Assembly (NCBI GenBank): GCA_004555955.1
Contig: SFJG01000041.1
Location: forward strand, 1 to 23,500
Direction of reading: 5' to 3'
Source of the DNA: Bacteroidales bacterium
GTDB lineage: Bacteria; Bacteroidota; Bacteroidia; Bacteroidales; Muribaculaceae
DNA length: 23,500 bases
Shown: positions 8,765 to 16,890 of the stretch, piece by piece
How positions within the stretch are numbered: position 1 is the stretch's first letter
How the letters are laid out: every line of letters starts with the position of its first letter
Made by a program: the position numbers and the translations under genes
Notes under the pieces: model-generated
Seen by the model: only the letters and a program-made list of their open reading frames with translations
Databases searched by the model: none
Told to the model about the DNA's origin: nothing

Positions 8765-9763
8765 TTAAAGCAGTTCTTTCAATATCGTAAATAGCGTTGG
8801 TCCCGCCATATTCGCTACTACAAGAAGTATAAACAGTATATAGCCTTTGTTTAGTCGCGTGGTGGTGAAAAAGTGAGCCGCTTGCACTGCCAAGCACACG
8901 TTCAGCACTGCCAAGTAGGTCAGTACGTTCGCCACGTCGACTACCAACAGCAGCGTCGTGGCGAGTGCCAGAACGGTGAAAAAGCCGTTGTAGGCGCGCA
9001 GTTGGCGGCGGTAGGAGATGAGTGTCAAGGCATTAACAACGCCGAATACCGCTCCCGTAACCATAGTCAGCACTACGTTGACTATCACCGGCGATGTCAA
9101 AAGCGCCATATAACGTTCTGCGCTAAATTGCAGTTGCGGCAAGTGCAAGTCGCCGAGCGTAAACATTCCGAATCCGTAGGCTATCCAATAGGGCGTTATC
9201 CACCCGAAAAGCATCCCGACAAAGCCCTTGAACGACATAATCTGCACCTGGAAGAAGCCGACCATAAATATCAGCGCATAAGCCACAAAGACGTAGTCGA
9301 CCATGCTGCCTATCGACAGAATCAGCGAAATCAGGAATATGTAACTCCGATAATGCTGTTGCTGGTAGCCGCTAAACATGACGTGCATCGCCGGCAGTAG
9401 CAGCAGTACGACCACGTTCGCCGGGCACAGCCCCGCCGTAAGTCCGGGAACAGACATCGTCAGCACTATCATCATCGTCGTGTGAAGTCGCGTGTATTCG
9501 CGAATAAACGCAAATCGCTTATTCAGAAACGATAGCAGTATCACGCCGCAACCTATCGTTATCAGGTTGAGCACCCACGACAATACGCTTCCGTGTGCAA
9601 GTCCGATTTCCGCGCCGGCAACCACGCCGTAGAACTCGTCGGCGTAGTCGATGCCCGCATAATAGTAGTAGATGCTCAATGCAACGGCAAGCACCGCAGC
9701 CAATGCCGTGCAACCGGTGCCGTTGATAAAGGCATTCATCCTGCTTTGTCGTACTTGCTCCAT
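8765..9763 (-). CDS. Polytopic inner-membrane protein of unknown function
   Basis: A 332-aa protein with roughly nine to ten hydrophobic segments spread over its length and only short polar loops. A short cationic N-terminus (MEQVRQSRMNAF) precedes the first segment. A tyrosine-rich first loop (YYYYAGIDYADEFYG) and a repeated-looking hydrophobic core resemble the DUF6427-type or glycosyltransferase-C-like membrane proteins of Bacteroidota. No catalytic motif can be recognised, so no function is assigned. It begins 6 bases after the DUF4919 gene stops and ends 17 bases before pdxB, so it is co-transcribed with them. Confidence 0.75.
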   Translation of the reverse strand: MEQVRQSRMNAFINGTGCTALAAVLAVALSIYYYYAGIDYADEFYGVVAGAEIGLAHGSVLSWVLNLITIGCGVILLSFLNKRFAFIREYTRLHTTMMIVLTMSVPGLTAGLCPANVVVLLLLPAMHVMFSGYQQQHYRSYIFLISLILSIGSMVDYVFVAYALIFMVGFFQVQIMSFKGFVGMLFGWITPYWIAYGFGMFTLGDLHLPQLQFSAERYMALLTSPVIVNVVLTMVTGAVFGVVNALTLISYRRQLRAYNGFFTVLALATTLLLVVDVANVLTYLAVLNVCLAVQAAHFFTTTRLNKGYILFILLVVANMAGPTLFTILKELL

Positions 9764-9769
9764 AGCGCC

Positions 9770-10471
9770 TTATTCCCCGAATTTCGTGTTGCGTACTTCA
9801 AGAATCTTCGACACGTCGAAGTAGTAGCCGTCGGGCATCTTGTCGTTCTTCTTGTCGACAATGATGTAGTCGATGTCGTTTATCAACTCTTGATGGTCGG
9901 TCACCACAAGCCCCATGAAATTTACGATGTTGTATTCGTGCACCGGACTGATGACAAACCACGGGCTTTCCTTCTTGCCTGTTCCTGTCGATAAGATGGC
10001 TTCTATCAGGTGGTTAAGTCGGTATTGCCATATCGATGCCCGAGCATATTTCCGCTTCGTCTTCAACGCATAGATGAAAAACTGCATCTGGTTTAAGTCG
10101 AACGGATTGTCGGCGAGCGACAGTTCGGCGTATTTGATTATCGTGTCGCACTCGGCTTCGGTGTGATTCTTTTTGTAGTAGAGCGGCTGTATTTTTGTGG
10201 CAAATTCCGACACGCGGTAGGGGTCGTAATCCTCTTGGAACACGTAGCCAAGGTAGAAATGTCGATATTCTTGTATCGACATATTCGTGTCGTTGCTCAC
10301 AAACTTGCGCCACAGCCGTTTGTAGTAGTAGTTCGACTGCGGGTCGCGTATCGCTTTCTTGATAGCCTCCATGTCGGGCTTTTCCGGCTTGAGTTTCTCT
10401 TTCGATTTGCCCTCGGCAACGCCCACGGAAAGAAGTATGGTTGATAGAATTACTATTATCAGTTTTTTCAT
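9770..10471 (-). CDS. Secreted or periplasmic DUF4919 protein
   Basis: A 233-aa protein with an N-terminal signal peptide (MKKLIIVILSTILLSVGVAEG). The mature part contains the features of DUF4919, a Bacteroidales family of unknown role: KPDMEAIKKAI, YYYKRLWRKFVSNDT, and YRHFYLGYVFQEDYDPYR. In-frame ATGs also exist at 10492 and 10507. I chose 10471 because an A-rich stretch typical of Bacteroidota ribosome binding sites precedes it and because it leaves a standard signal peptide. The later start removes the overlap with the upstream gene (stop at 10485). The C-terminal half has no recognisable motif. Confidence 0.85.
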   Translation of the reverse strand: MKKLIIVILSTILLSVGVAEGKSKEKLKPEKPDMEAIKKAIRDPQSNYYYKRLWRKFVSNDTNMSIQEYRHFYLGYVFQEDYDPYRVSEFATKIQPLYYKKNHTEAECDTIIKYAELSLADNPFDLNQMQFFIYALKTKRKYARASIWQYRLNHLIEAILSTGTGKKESPWFVISPVHEYNIVNFMGLVVTDHQELINDIDYIIVDKKNDKMPDGYYFDVSKILEVRNTKFGE

Positions 10472-10484
10472 TTTTCTCGTTTTT

Positions 10485-10973
10485 TTATTCATATTCGACG
10501 GCTGCAATCAGAATGGCTATGCCGATTATCGACACGCTAATTACCGCCGGAAGCCCTTTAGCACATAAATACTGCAAAAATCGTTGCGAGGGGAAGTCGA
10601 GCCCGCGGCCGCCGGGAGTTCGTGCAAACACGACAGCACCAAGCGTCGCTCCCACAGCCGCTCCGACCACCATCAGCGCATATCCGCCGACGGCGCCGAG
10701 CGCCATTCCTGTCAACGCACCCAGGCATATATGCACCATCCCTTGCGTCGCTTTGACCAACGTGCGCTGCTGCATCGACGTGATGATGAGCACCACAACG
10801 ACCATCGCGCCCCAGTAGGTCAGCATGCGCATCGGCACGTCGAGCCAGTCGCCCAGCGACAACGCCCACAGTCCGCCATACGACGCTATGACCGACGGAA
10901 AATGAGGCCTCACAATCAAATAGACCGACAAAGCCAATAGTAATATGCCTGCAATTAGCAGAAATATGTTCAT
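10485..10973 (-). CDS. Small glycine-rich membrane protein, first gene of the operon
   Basis: This 162-aa protein has about four to five hydrophobic segments and a glycine/alanine zipper (GALTGMALGAVGGYALMVVGAAVGATLGAVVFA) that loosely resembles DUF456 proteins. It opens the six-gene operon running to 3844. Its ATG lies only 7 bases after the -7 promoter element, so the transcript would have almost no leader. Function is unknown. The next in-frame Met is at about residue 47, past the first membrane segment, so the given start is preferred. Confidence 0.72.
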   Translation of the reverse strand: MNIFLLIAGILLLALSVYLIVRPHFPSVIASYGGLWALSLGDWLDVPMRMLTYWGAMVVVVLIITSMQQRTLVKATQGMVHICLGALTGMALGAVGGYALMVVGAAVGATLGAVVFARTPGGRGLDFPSQRFLQYLCAKGLPAVISVSIIGIAILIAAVEYE

Positions 10974-10980
10974 CTATTTG

Positions 10981-11011
10981 CAAATATAGTGTTATTTTGA
11001 CCAAAAATCAA
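10981..11011 (-). promoter_or_regulatory. Promoter of the pdxB / helicase operon
   Basis: On the minus strand TTG (11011-11009), a 20-base spacer and TATATTTG (10988-10981) form a full-consensus Bacteroidota promoter. Transcription should start near 10976, only a few bases before the ATG at 10973, predicting a leaderless or nearly leaderless mRNA. Confidence 0.82.
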
Positions 11012-11047
11012 CCTATTTACGCCTTATCTTTGCGCTAATTCCAATAA

Positions 11048-11061
11048 TTTCGTAAACGAAA
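11048..11061. other. Short perfect inverted repeat after the barrel gene
   Basis: TTTCGT-AA-ACGAAA forms a 6-bp stem 12 bases beyond the stop codon of the outer-membrane barrel gene. No T-run follows on the minus strand, so it is at best a weak terminator or an mRNA 3'-end stabiliser. Confidence 0.3.
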
Positions 11062-11073
11062 ACAAATATTAAC

Positions 11074-11823
11074 TTAGAAATTATAGCCGAGGCTGACGTT
11101 CCAATTGCGGTTCCTTACTGTGATTTTCGGGGCACCCGACGGGTTTTTGACCACGTTGCGCAGCCCGTGTTGGTAGTAGACGCCGATGAAATAGCGGTTG
11201 AAGAAAGTCATTCCTGTGCCAAGTCGAAGTCCGAAATCGGCGTGCTTGATTGCCAGAAAGTCTTTTTGGTCGGCTTTAAAGTATTTTGTCGACGTCTTGT
11301 CGTGGTCGAAGATGAGTTGGCCGTCGATGTCGCTGAAGGCGTAGTATTGGTCGGTTTCGCGCTTTCCGGCTATCCCGTATGCGTAGTAGACGCCGGCATC
11401 GAGGTGCCATTTCGTTTGTTCGCCCAAGTTGAGCCGGAACGAAGCCATTGCCGGGATGTTTAGGTAGTGTGCTCGCGCCCGCAGAAACATGCTGCCCATG
11501 TAGTCTTCGTCGGCGTTTGCCGCCATCAGCGAGCCTTCGTATTTGCGAAATTCCCAGAGCAGCCCGGTTTCGATGGCGAAGTAGCGCCGTATGTTGAGGT
11601 CGACCACGGCGCCGGCTTGTCCGCCCATGCGCCAATAGAAATTGCCTTGAATGAGTTCCGGGAGTTTGCTCAGGTAGTTGTCGCTGATGCCCGACGAGTT
11701 GAGTCCGGCGCGGAGCCCGAATGTCAGCGTCTTGTCGGGGGCGGATGTGTCGATGATGCGGTCGCGACTCCATGCCGCCGCTACGGTCGTGATAATCAGT
11801 GTGAGTATGGCTAATCTTTTCAT
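11074..11823 (-). CDS. Outer-membrane beta-barrel protein (PorT-like family)
   Basis: A 249-aa protein with a signal peptide (MKRLAILTLIITTVAAAWS). It then alternates amphipathic strands such as LTFGLRAGLNSSG, YFAIETGLLWEFRKY, YLNIPAMASFRLNL, DFGLRLGTGMTFF and YFIGVYYQHGLRN. It ends in NVSLGYNF, a C-terminal aromatic typical of substrates of the barrel assembly machinery. This pattern fits the outer membrane beta-barrel family common in Bacteroidota. Its ATG overlaps the stop of the upstream lipoprotein gene by 4 bases (ATGA), so the two are translationally coupled and may act at the same envelope site. The specific role is unknown. Confidence 0.85.
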   Translation of the reverse strand: MKRLAILTLIITTVAAAWSRDRIIDTSAPDKTLTFGLRAGLNSSGISDNYLSKLPELIQGNFYWRMGGQAGAVVDLNIRRYFAIETGLLWEFRKYEGSLMAANADEDYMGSMFLRARAHYLNIPAMASFRLNLGEQTKWHLDAGVYYAYGIAGKRETDQYYAFSDIDGQLIFDHDKTSTKYFKADQKDFLAIKHADFGLRLGTGMTFFNRYFIGVYYQHGLRNVVKNPSGAPKITVRNRNWNVSLGYNF

Positions 11824-12281
11824 TTTGAATGAGTTGCTATGTAGTTAATTGCGTCGTTTGCCGATATGTTGTTTTGCCTCAAACGGCTGCGAGAGTCGAC
11901 GATGAAAAGAGCGGGAAGCGATTCGAATTGGTACGTTTCGGTAGCCATCGACGCAAATTCCGGGTCGATACATTCCGTCCAACCTTCGGTCGGGTCGGAA
12001 GCCGCCCAACGGTCCTGTTGGTCGCCCACGTAGACCGACAAAACGCGCAGCCGTCCGTCGCTGAGCGCCCGAGCAATCACGGCGCTGGTGCGCAGGCTGT
12101 CGCCCACGGCGTGGCATTCGTGGCAGTCGATGTCGTTGAGGTAGACGAGCGTAAGCGGCGTCGAGCGCGAGCAGATGCTGTGGCGTGCGCCCGCACGGTC
12201 GACATAAGTCATGTCGGCGACCGTCGTTGCGGCGCGGCATCCGCAGAGCATTAGCAGTAGTATCGGCAATAATTTTTTCAT
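11820..12281 (-). CDS. Thioredoxin-like lipoprotein
   Basis: A 153-aa protein with an N-terminal lipoprotein signal: a hydrophobic run followed by LCGC, with lipidation expected at Cys15. The mature part looks like a thioredoxin fold: strand LTLVYLND, a CxxC motif CHEC at 53-56, and a cis-proline candidate Pro123 in SLPALFIVDS. It may act as a periplasm-facing disulfide reductase or as a structural relative of TlpA. I chose the ATG at 12281, because an upstream ATG at 12299 lies at the promoter itself. It is coupled (ATGA) to the downstream outer-membrane barrel and divergent from the sirtuin gene. Confidence 0.78.
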   Translation of the reverse strand: MKKLLPILLLMLCGCRAATTVADMTYVDRAGARHSICSRSTPLTLVYLNDIDCHECHAVGDSLRTSAVIARALSDGRLRVLSVYVGDQQDRWAASDPTEGWTECIDPEFASMATETYQFESLPALFIVDSRSRLRQNNISANDAINYIATHSK

Positions 12282-12287
12282 CGTTGG

Positions 12288-12295
12288 CAAAAATA
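12288..12295 (-). promoter_or_regulatory. -7 element for the lipoprotein-barrel pair
   Basis: TATTTTTG on the minus strand matches TAnnTTTG and ends 6 bases before the ATG at 12281. No convincing -33 TTG lies at 19-21 bases. As drawn, the transcript would be leaderless. Confidence 0.45.
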
Positions 12296-12362
12296 TCAAA
12301 AATTTTTCAATATCGTTCTTTCTTTTTTGGTTGTTTTGTCACGTTTTGTCGAATAAAATGAC

Positions 12363-12370
12363 TATATTTG
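12363..12370 (+). promoter_or_regulatory. -7 element for the sirtuin gene
   Basis: TATATTTG is at 12363-12370, 22 bases before the ATG. TTTTG copies upstream (near 12334 and 12344) are badly spaced (24 and 14 bases), so the -33 box is weak. It is divergent from the lipoprotein promoter. Confidence 0.55.
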
Positions 12371-12392
12371 TCAATATCATAATTCAGAAGCA

Positions 12393-13085
12393 ATGAAACG
12401 ACTTGTAGTATTGACCGGAGCGGGTGTCAGTGCCGAAAGCGGTATCAAAACTTTCCGCGACGCCGACGGTCTTTGGGAAAACTATCCCGTAATGGAAGTG
12501 GCGAGCCATACTGGCTTTGTTCGCAATCCGGCGTTGGTCCATAAGTTCTATAACGAGCGTCGCCGGCAACTTATCAATTGCAAGCCGAATGCCGCACACT
12601 ACGGCTTGGCGGAGCTCGAAAACGACTATGATGTCGACATAATCACGCAGAACGTCGACAACCTCCACGAGTTGGCAGGAAGCAGCCGAGTGCTTCATCT
12701 CCACGGAGAACTGATGAAGGTGCGTTCGATGCGACACGAAGACCGCGTCTACACGCTAACGCCCGACAATCTCGAAACGTCGGTCGACACGCGCGACAGC
12801 TACGGCGACCCGGTTCGTCCGCACATCGTATTTTTCGAAGAAGCCGTTCCCAACATCACTCCCGCCTCGGAAATCGTTCGTCAAGCGGATATTTTGGTGA
12901 TTATCGGCACTTCTCTGGTTGTCTATCCTGCTGCCGGACTGATGTATTATGCTCGAAAAGGCACGCCGATTTACTATATCGACCCCAATCCCGCGCAGAT
13001 ACCTTCCGATATGCAGAACGTCACCGTGATAGCCAAACCGGCAACGGTCGGCGTTGCCGAACTTAAGGAAATACTGACGCGCTAA
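12393..13085 (+). CDS. cobB: NAD-dependent protein deacylase, class III sirtuin (CobB-like)
   Basis: A 230-aa Sir2-family enzyme that removes lysine acyl groups using NAD+. The NAD motif GAGVSAESGI is at 9-18, TQNVDNLH is at 85-92, and the catalytic His is at 104 in LHLHGEL. The Tyr53-x-x-Arg56 pair (YNERR), which marks class III desuccinylase/demalonylase sirtuins, is present. The four zinc-binding cysteines are absent: the region between VRSMRHED and RPHIVFF has none. Related Bacteroidales sirtuins, as I recall them, also lack them. The usual WFGE is FFEE here. The stop codon overlaps that of the convergent exporter gene. Lysine deacylation of metabolic enzymes is the likely role. Confidence 0.93.
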   Translation: MKRLVVLTGAGVSAESGIKTFRDADGLWENYPVMEVASHTGFVRNPALVHKFYNERRRQLINCKPNAAHYGLAELENDYDVDIITQNVDNLHELAGSSRVLHLHGELMKVRSMRHEDRVYTLTPDNLETSVDTRDSYGDPVRPHIVFFEEAVPNITPASEIVRQADILVIIGTSLVVYPAAGLMYYARKGTPIYYIDPNPAQIPSDMQNVTVIAKPATVGVAELKEILTR

Positions 13086-14908
13086 AATTTTTGCATATCG
13101 ACGAGGCGCTTGTAGTAGCCGCCGAGGGCAATTAGTTGGTCGTGAGTTCCACGTTCGACGATACGACCTTCGTGCATCACGCAAATCAAGTCGGCGTTGC
13201 AAATCGTCGACAGTCGGTGGGCGATGACCAGAGTAGTTCGGTTGCGCATCAGACGGTCGAGTGCTTCTTGCACGAGTCGTTCGCTCTCGGTGTCGAGAGC
13301 GGAAGTTGCTTCGTCGAGGATTAGCACCGGCGGATTTTTCAAGATGGCGCGTGCGATGCTGATGCGTTGTCGTTGACCGCCGGAGAGTTTGCATCCGCGG
13401 TCGCCGATATTTGTTTCGTAGCCGTTCTCCGACGCCATGATGAAGTCGTGCGCATTTGCTATACGAGCCGCTTCTTCGACTTGCTCCTGAGTAGCGCCTT
13501 CGACGCCGAAGGTTATGTTGTTGAAGAACGTATCGTTGAAGAGAATCGCTTCTTGGTTGACGTTACCCATAATGGCGCGTAGGTCTTTGACGCGGACGTC
13601 GCGAATGTCGACGCCTCCAATGGTTATAGAGCCTCCTTCGACGTCGTAGAAACGCGGCAGCAAGTCGGCGAGCGTCGATTTACCCGAGCCCGACTGACCG
13701 ACGAGCGCAACGGTGCTTCCAAATGGGATGTCGAGCGACACGTCGTCGACCACCCAATCTTCGCCGTAGCGGAAGCGCACGTGGTCGTAGCGGATGCCGC
13801 CTTCGACGGTCGACAGAGTTTTCGGAGCGTCGGGGTCTTTTATCGGATTGTCCGCGCTAAGAATCTTGTCGACGCGAACCATCGACGCCAAGCCTTTTTG
13901 TATCTGGTAAGCCGCTTTCGATAGGTCTTTAGCCGGGTTGATGATGTTGTAGAAAATCACCATATAGTAGATAAACGTGGGCGCATCGATGATGTTATGT
14001 CCCGAAAGAATCAACGTGCCGCCGAACCAGAGCACGATTGCGATAGTCGCCGTGCCGAGAAATTCGCTCATGGGGTGAGCGAGCGCCTGCCGACGGCTGA
14101 TGCGCGTGGAGGTGCGGAAAAAGCGTTGATTTTCGTCGTGGAAACGACTGCGAATCTTGTGTTCGGCGTTGAAAGCCTTGATGATGCGCAGTCCGCCGAG
14201 GGTTTCTTCGATGGTAGCCATGAGTGCGCCCCATTGTTGTTGCCCTTCGAGAGATGTTCGTTTCAGGCGCTTGCCGACTTTCCCCATGATGTAGCCTGCA
14301 ATGGGCAACAGGACGAACACAAAGAGCGTCAACTGCCAACTGATAGTAAGCATCATCACCAAGCAAACCACAATCATAATGGGATTTTTGAACATCATGT
14401 CGAGCGACGACATAATAGAGTTTTCAATTTCGGCAACGTCGCCCGACATACGCGCCATGACGTCGCCTTTTCGCTCGGTAGTGAAGAATCCGATAGGGAG
14501 GCTCACGATTTTGTCGTAGACGTAGTTGCGAATGTCGCGAACCACACCGGCGCGGATTGGTATGAGGAAGTGCGAACTCAGATAAGTCGTTCCGGTTTTA
14601 AAAGCCGTCATCACCACCAAAGCACCGGCGAGCATAGCCAGCGTAGCCGACGAGCCGTAGGTGATTTTGCAGTAGTATGCCGAGTAGTAGAAGTTGTTGA
14701 TTACAACGTCTTTGAGCGAGCCGCTGTCCCAAGGCATAAAATGATATTCAACGCCGTCGCCCAAAAAGAGCATTTGCAGAATCGGTATTATCAGGGCAAA
14801 CGAAAACAGCGTCAAAATAGCCGCCAGTATGTTGAACACAATATTTAGAACAAGGTATCCCTTATAAGGAGGTACAAACCTTCGCAGTATCTGTAAGAAT
14901 TCTTTCAT
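13082..14908 (-). CDS. msbA: MsbA-like ABC exporter (lipid A flippase family)
   Basis: This 608-aa protein fuses a transmembrane domain (about six helices, residues 1-330) to an ATPase domain. Walker A GQSGSGKST is at 404-412, the signature LSGGQ at 508-512, Walker B VLILDE at 528-533 and the H-loop His at 564. It is an inner-membrane homodimeric exporter; the architecture fits MsbA, which flips lipid A-core. A lipid exporter of other specificity cannot be excluded. An in-frame ATG 26 codons upstream (14986) would place the start inside the terminase gene and upstream of a perfect promoter. The start at 14908 (MKEFLQILRRF) is therefore preferred. Confidence 0.92.
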   Translation of the reverse strand: MKEFLQILRRFVPPYKGYLVLNIVFNILAAILTLFSFALIIPILQMLFLGDGVEYHFMPWDSGSLKDVVINNFYYSAYYCKITYGSSATLAMLAGALVVMTAFKTGTTYLSSHFLIPIRAGVVRDIRNYVYDKIVSLPIGFFTTERKGDVMARMSGDVAEIENSIMSSLDMMFKNPIMIVVCLVMMLTISWQLTLFVFVLLPIAGYIMGKVGKRLKRTSLEGQQQWGALMATIEETLGGLRIIKAFNAEHKIRSRFHDENQRFFRTSTRISRRQALAHPMSEFLGTATIAIVLWFGGTLILSGHNIIDAPTFIYYMVIFYNIINPAKDLSKAAYQIQKGLASMVRVDKILSADNPIKDPDAPKTLSTVEGGIRYDHVRFRYGEDWVVDDVSLDIPFGSTVALVGQSGSGKSTLADLLPRFYDVEGGSITIGGVDIRDVRVKDLRAIMGNVNQEAILFNDTFFNNITFGVEGATQEQVEEAARIANAHDFIMASENGYETNIGDRGCKLSGGQRQRISIARAILKNPPVLILDEATSALDTESERLVQEALDRLMRNRTTLVIAHRLSTICNADLICVMHEGRIVERGTHDQLIALGGYYKRLVDMQKF

Positions 14909-14923
14909 TGCTAATATTTTATG

Positions 14924-14955
14924 CAAAATTAATACATAGTGCTCTAACAGGCAAA
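14924..14955 (-). promoter_or_regulatory. Promoter of msbA
   Basis: On the minus strand TTTG (14955-14952), a 20-base spacer and TAATTTTG (14931-14924) fit the Bacteroidota consensus. The start site would be about 10 bases before the ATG at 14908. This promoter lies in the 61-base gap after the terminase stop, so msbA need not depend on terminase transcription. Confidence 0.82.
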
Positions 14956-14969
14956 TAAAAGCGAGCGAA

Positions 14970-16868
14970 TCAGCCGAATCGACCATTTTTTCGCCTTATT
15001 ACCGCTTTGTTTTTGTCTAAATCCTGCTTGACCTGTTCAAAATTGAAGATTTTGTTTTTCGGCAGGTCGATGTCGATAGAGAGGGCGATGCAACGAGTCA
15101 TGAGGATGTCGTCGTGGTGTCCTTCCTTCGCGCCGAAAGAGCCGTTGGGCTTTCGCTCGTAAGCGAGGTGTTCGTTGATAGCATCGTTGTCGCGCTCGAT
15201 GTAACGCAAATCTCGGACGTTAGCGATGTGGCGATTCAGTATCAGCGGTTTTGTGGTTCGGTTGGTGTGAAATCCCGGTTTCGACTTGCAGCCCACTTTT
15301 CGGCGATACAAGTTCGGGTAAGCGTTGCTAATTTCGCTAAGCACGAAACCGGAGTTTTCGCCGTCGGTGGTTTTTGTCTCGAGAGTGTTGCTTTCGACGA
15401 CGAGCAAAGCGTTGCGGTAGTATTTCGCCACTTGCGCCGCCTTCCACGCCACGATGTCGAGGTCGTCGTGACCGCGCCATTGCGCTGCCGTCTGCGGTCG
15501 GTCGGCAGGGGTAGCGCCACGGTCGAGCACGTAAATCACCGAGAAGTCAGACTCGTCGGCACGACCGCCCAAGTCGACCGCCACGATGTAACGGTCGCTG
15601 CGGTCTGCCGGGTCGGGATGTTGCCACACCTTAAGTCGCCCCGTAGCGTCGTCGACGAAATGCACGTTTTGGAGCGCCTCACGTCCCGTAGCTGCGTCGC
15701 CGGCAATTTCGCCGACCGACTCCGGGGCACGGCAGTCTTTGCGCATCTGCTCGAGTGCACGCGGCGAAAACACGATACGGTCGGTGGCGGTAAACGCTTC
15801 GACGTCGGTGGTCGGAAACTCCGCCTGCATCGCCGACGTACGCGCATATTCGCGGTTCTTGTAGCGATACCACTTTATTTGTTCGAGCGAGGCGCCGGCA
15901 AGCCAGAGCCCGTTTTCGTAGTCGTTGAGCGAGGCGCAAAATTCTTCGGGATTGTCGATGGGGAGTTCGTAGATGTTGTGACGAAACCAGGGGACGAAGA
16001 TAGCCGTTTTGTCGCTGATTCCGGCAGATGCACGCAGCCATTCTTCGTGGAAGAAGTTGCCCAATCCGTTTGCTGTCGACTCCATAACGACCACCGATTC
16101 GGGCGTAAGAGCCACCGTACCGCCGATGCTACGAATCATGTTCATCGGGTCGATTCGAGCTGTTTTACGCCAGAAAGCCACCTCCGAGAGGTGTGCGAGC
16201 GCGATGTCGAGTCCGCGAATAGCCGCCGGCGACTCCGCCGAACAGGTGGTCACGGTGTTGCTTCTGCCCGTGATTTGGACGATGTTCGACGTGCGTTGAT
16301 ACGGGCGCAGAGCGTAGGGCTTTTCGGCGCCGTACTCTTCGGGATAGTTAGCAAGCATCGTAGCGTAGATGCCTTTGAGCGACTGCGCCGTGTCGCGGTT
16401 TTGAGCGCAGATGATGGCGTTTGTGCAGTCGCTTCGGATGAGTTGCATCCAAGCGATGTAGGCTTCGATAAGCGTAGAAATGCCGCACTGTCGCGCCTTT
16501 AGGATAATGGCACGCACAGGCATATTGGCAGCGCGCATATTCTCCAGCCGACGGAGCACTTCGCGTTGAGGCGGGTTTAGCACAAGGTTGGTGAGACGGT
16601 GCGTCATCTTGTCGGGGACAAAGACGGTTTTCGCCGCCCAAAACTCGAAGTCGTATCGGAAACGGATGCGCTCGAATTCGGCGACATCGAGTTCGGCGCA
16701 GTCGGGATTGTCGACGACCATAGCCTCGGGGACGAGCATAGTGCCGCATCGTGCGGAGACTTGCCGTCGCTTGAGGCAGCAGCCGATGCCGCGCAGCGGG
16801 TCGTATCCGCTGTGAAGCGCACGGTTGCGCTCGTCGTTGATTTTTCGGATTTCTTCAGTGTATTTCAT
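14970..16868 (-). CDS. Phage terminase large subunit (TerL), orphan and apparently intact
   Basis: A 632-aa packaging motor protein: an N-terminal ATPase that drives DNA into a capsid and a C-terminal RNase H-fold nuclease that cuts the concatemer. A Walker A-like loop KARQCGIST is at 124-132, Walker B with catalytic Glu229 lies in IALAHLSE, and the coupling motif ESTANG is at 263-268. The nuclease acids are Asp432 (AVDLGG), Glu492 (VVESN) and Asp586/587 (HHDD). All expected catalytic positions are filled. No small terminase, portal, capsid, integrase or lysis gene is near: msbA follows and nhaC lies upstream beyond 402 bases of repeats. Codon use resembles the neighbours. It has its own candidate promoter with an operator-like dyad. 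Confidence 0.9.
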   Translation of the reverse strand: MKYTEEIRKINDERNRALHSGYDPLRGIGCCLKRRQVSARCGTMLVPEAMVVDNPDCAELDVAEFERIRFRYDFEFWAAKTVFVPDKMTHRLTNLVLNPPQREVLRRLENMRAANMPVRAIILKARQCGISTLIEAYIAWMQLIRSDCTNAIICAQNRDTAQSLKGIYATMLANYPEEYGAEKPYALRPYQRTSNIVQITGRSNTVTTCSAESPAAIRGLDIALAHLSEVAFWRKTARIDPMNMIRSIGGTVALTPESVVVMESTANGLGNFFHEEWLRASAGISDKTAIFVPWFRHNIYELPIDNPEEFCASLNDYENGLWLAGASLEQIKWYRYKNREYARTSAMQAEFPTTDVEAFTATDRIVFSPRALEQMRKDCRAPESVGEIAGDAATGREALQNVHFVDDATGRLKVWQHPDPADRSDRYIVAVDLGGRADESDFSVIYVLDRGATPADRPQTAAQWRGHDDLDIVAWKAAQVAKYYRNALLVVESNTLETKTTDGENSGFVLSEISNAYPNLYRRKVGCKSKPGFHTNRTTKPLILNRHIANVRDLRYIERDNDAINEHLAYERKPNGSFGAKEGHHDDILMTRCIALSIDIDLPKNKIFNFEQVKQDLDKNKAVIRRKNGRFG

Positions 16869-16890
16869 GGTCGGTAAAAATAATTTGCTT

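Noticed and set aside
14909..14986. 26-codon N-terminal extension of msbA
   Set aside because: It crosses a consensus promoter and enters the terminase gene; MKEFLQILRRF is the natural ABC exporter start.
15114..16502. 462-codon open frame opposite the terminase gene
   Set aside because: The terminase motifs lie on the minus strand across this whole region. The plus-strand product is arginine/valine-rich shadow sequence with no promoter or start context.
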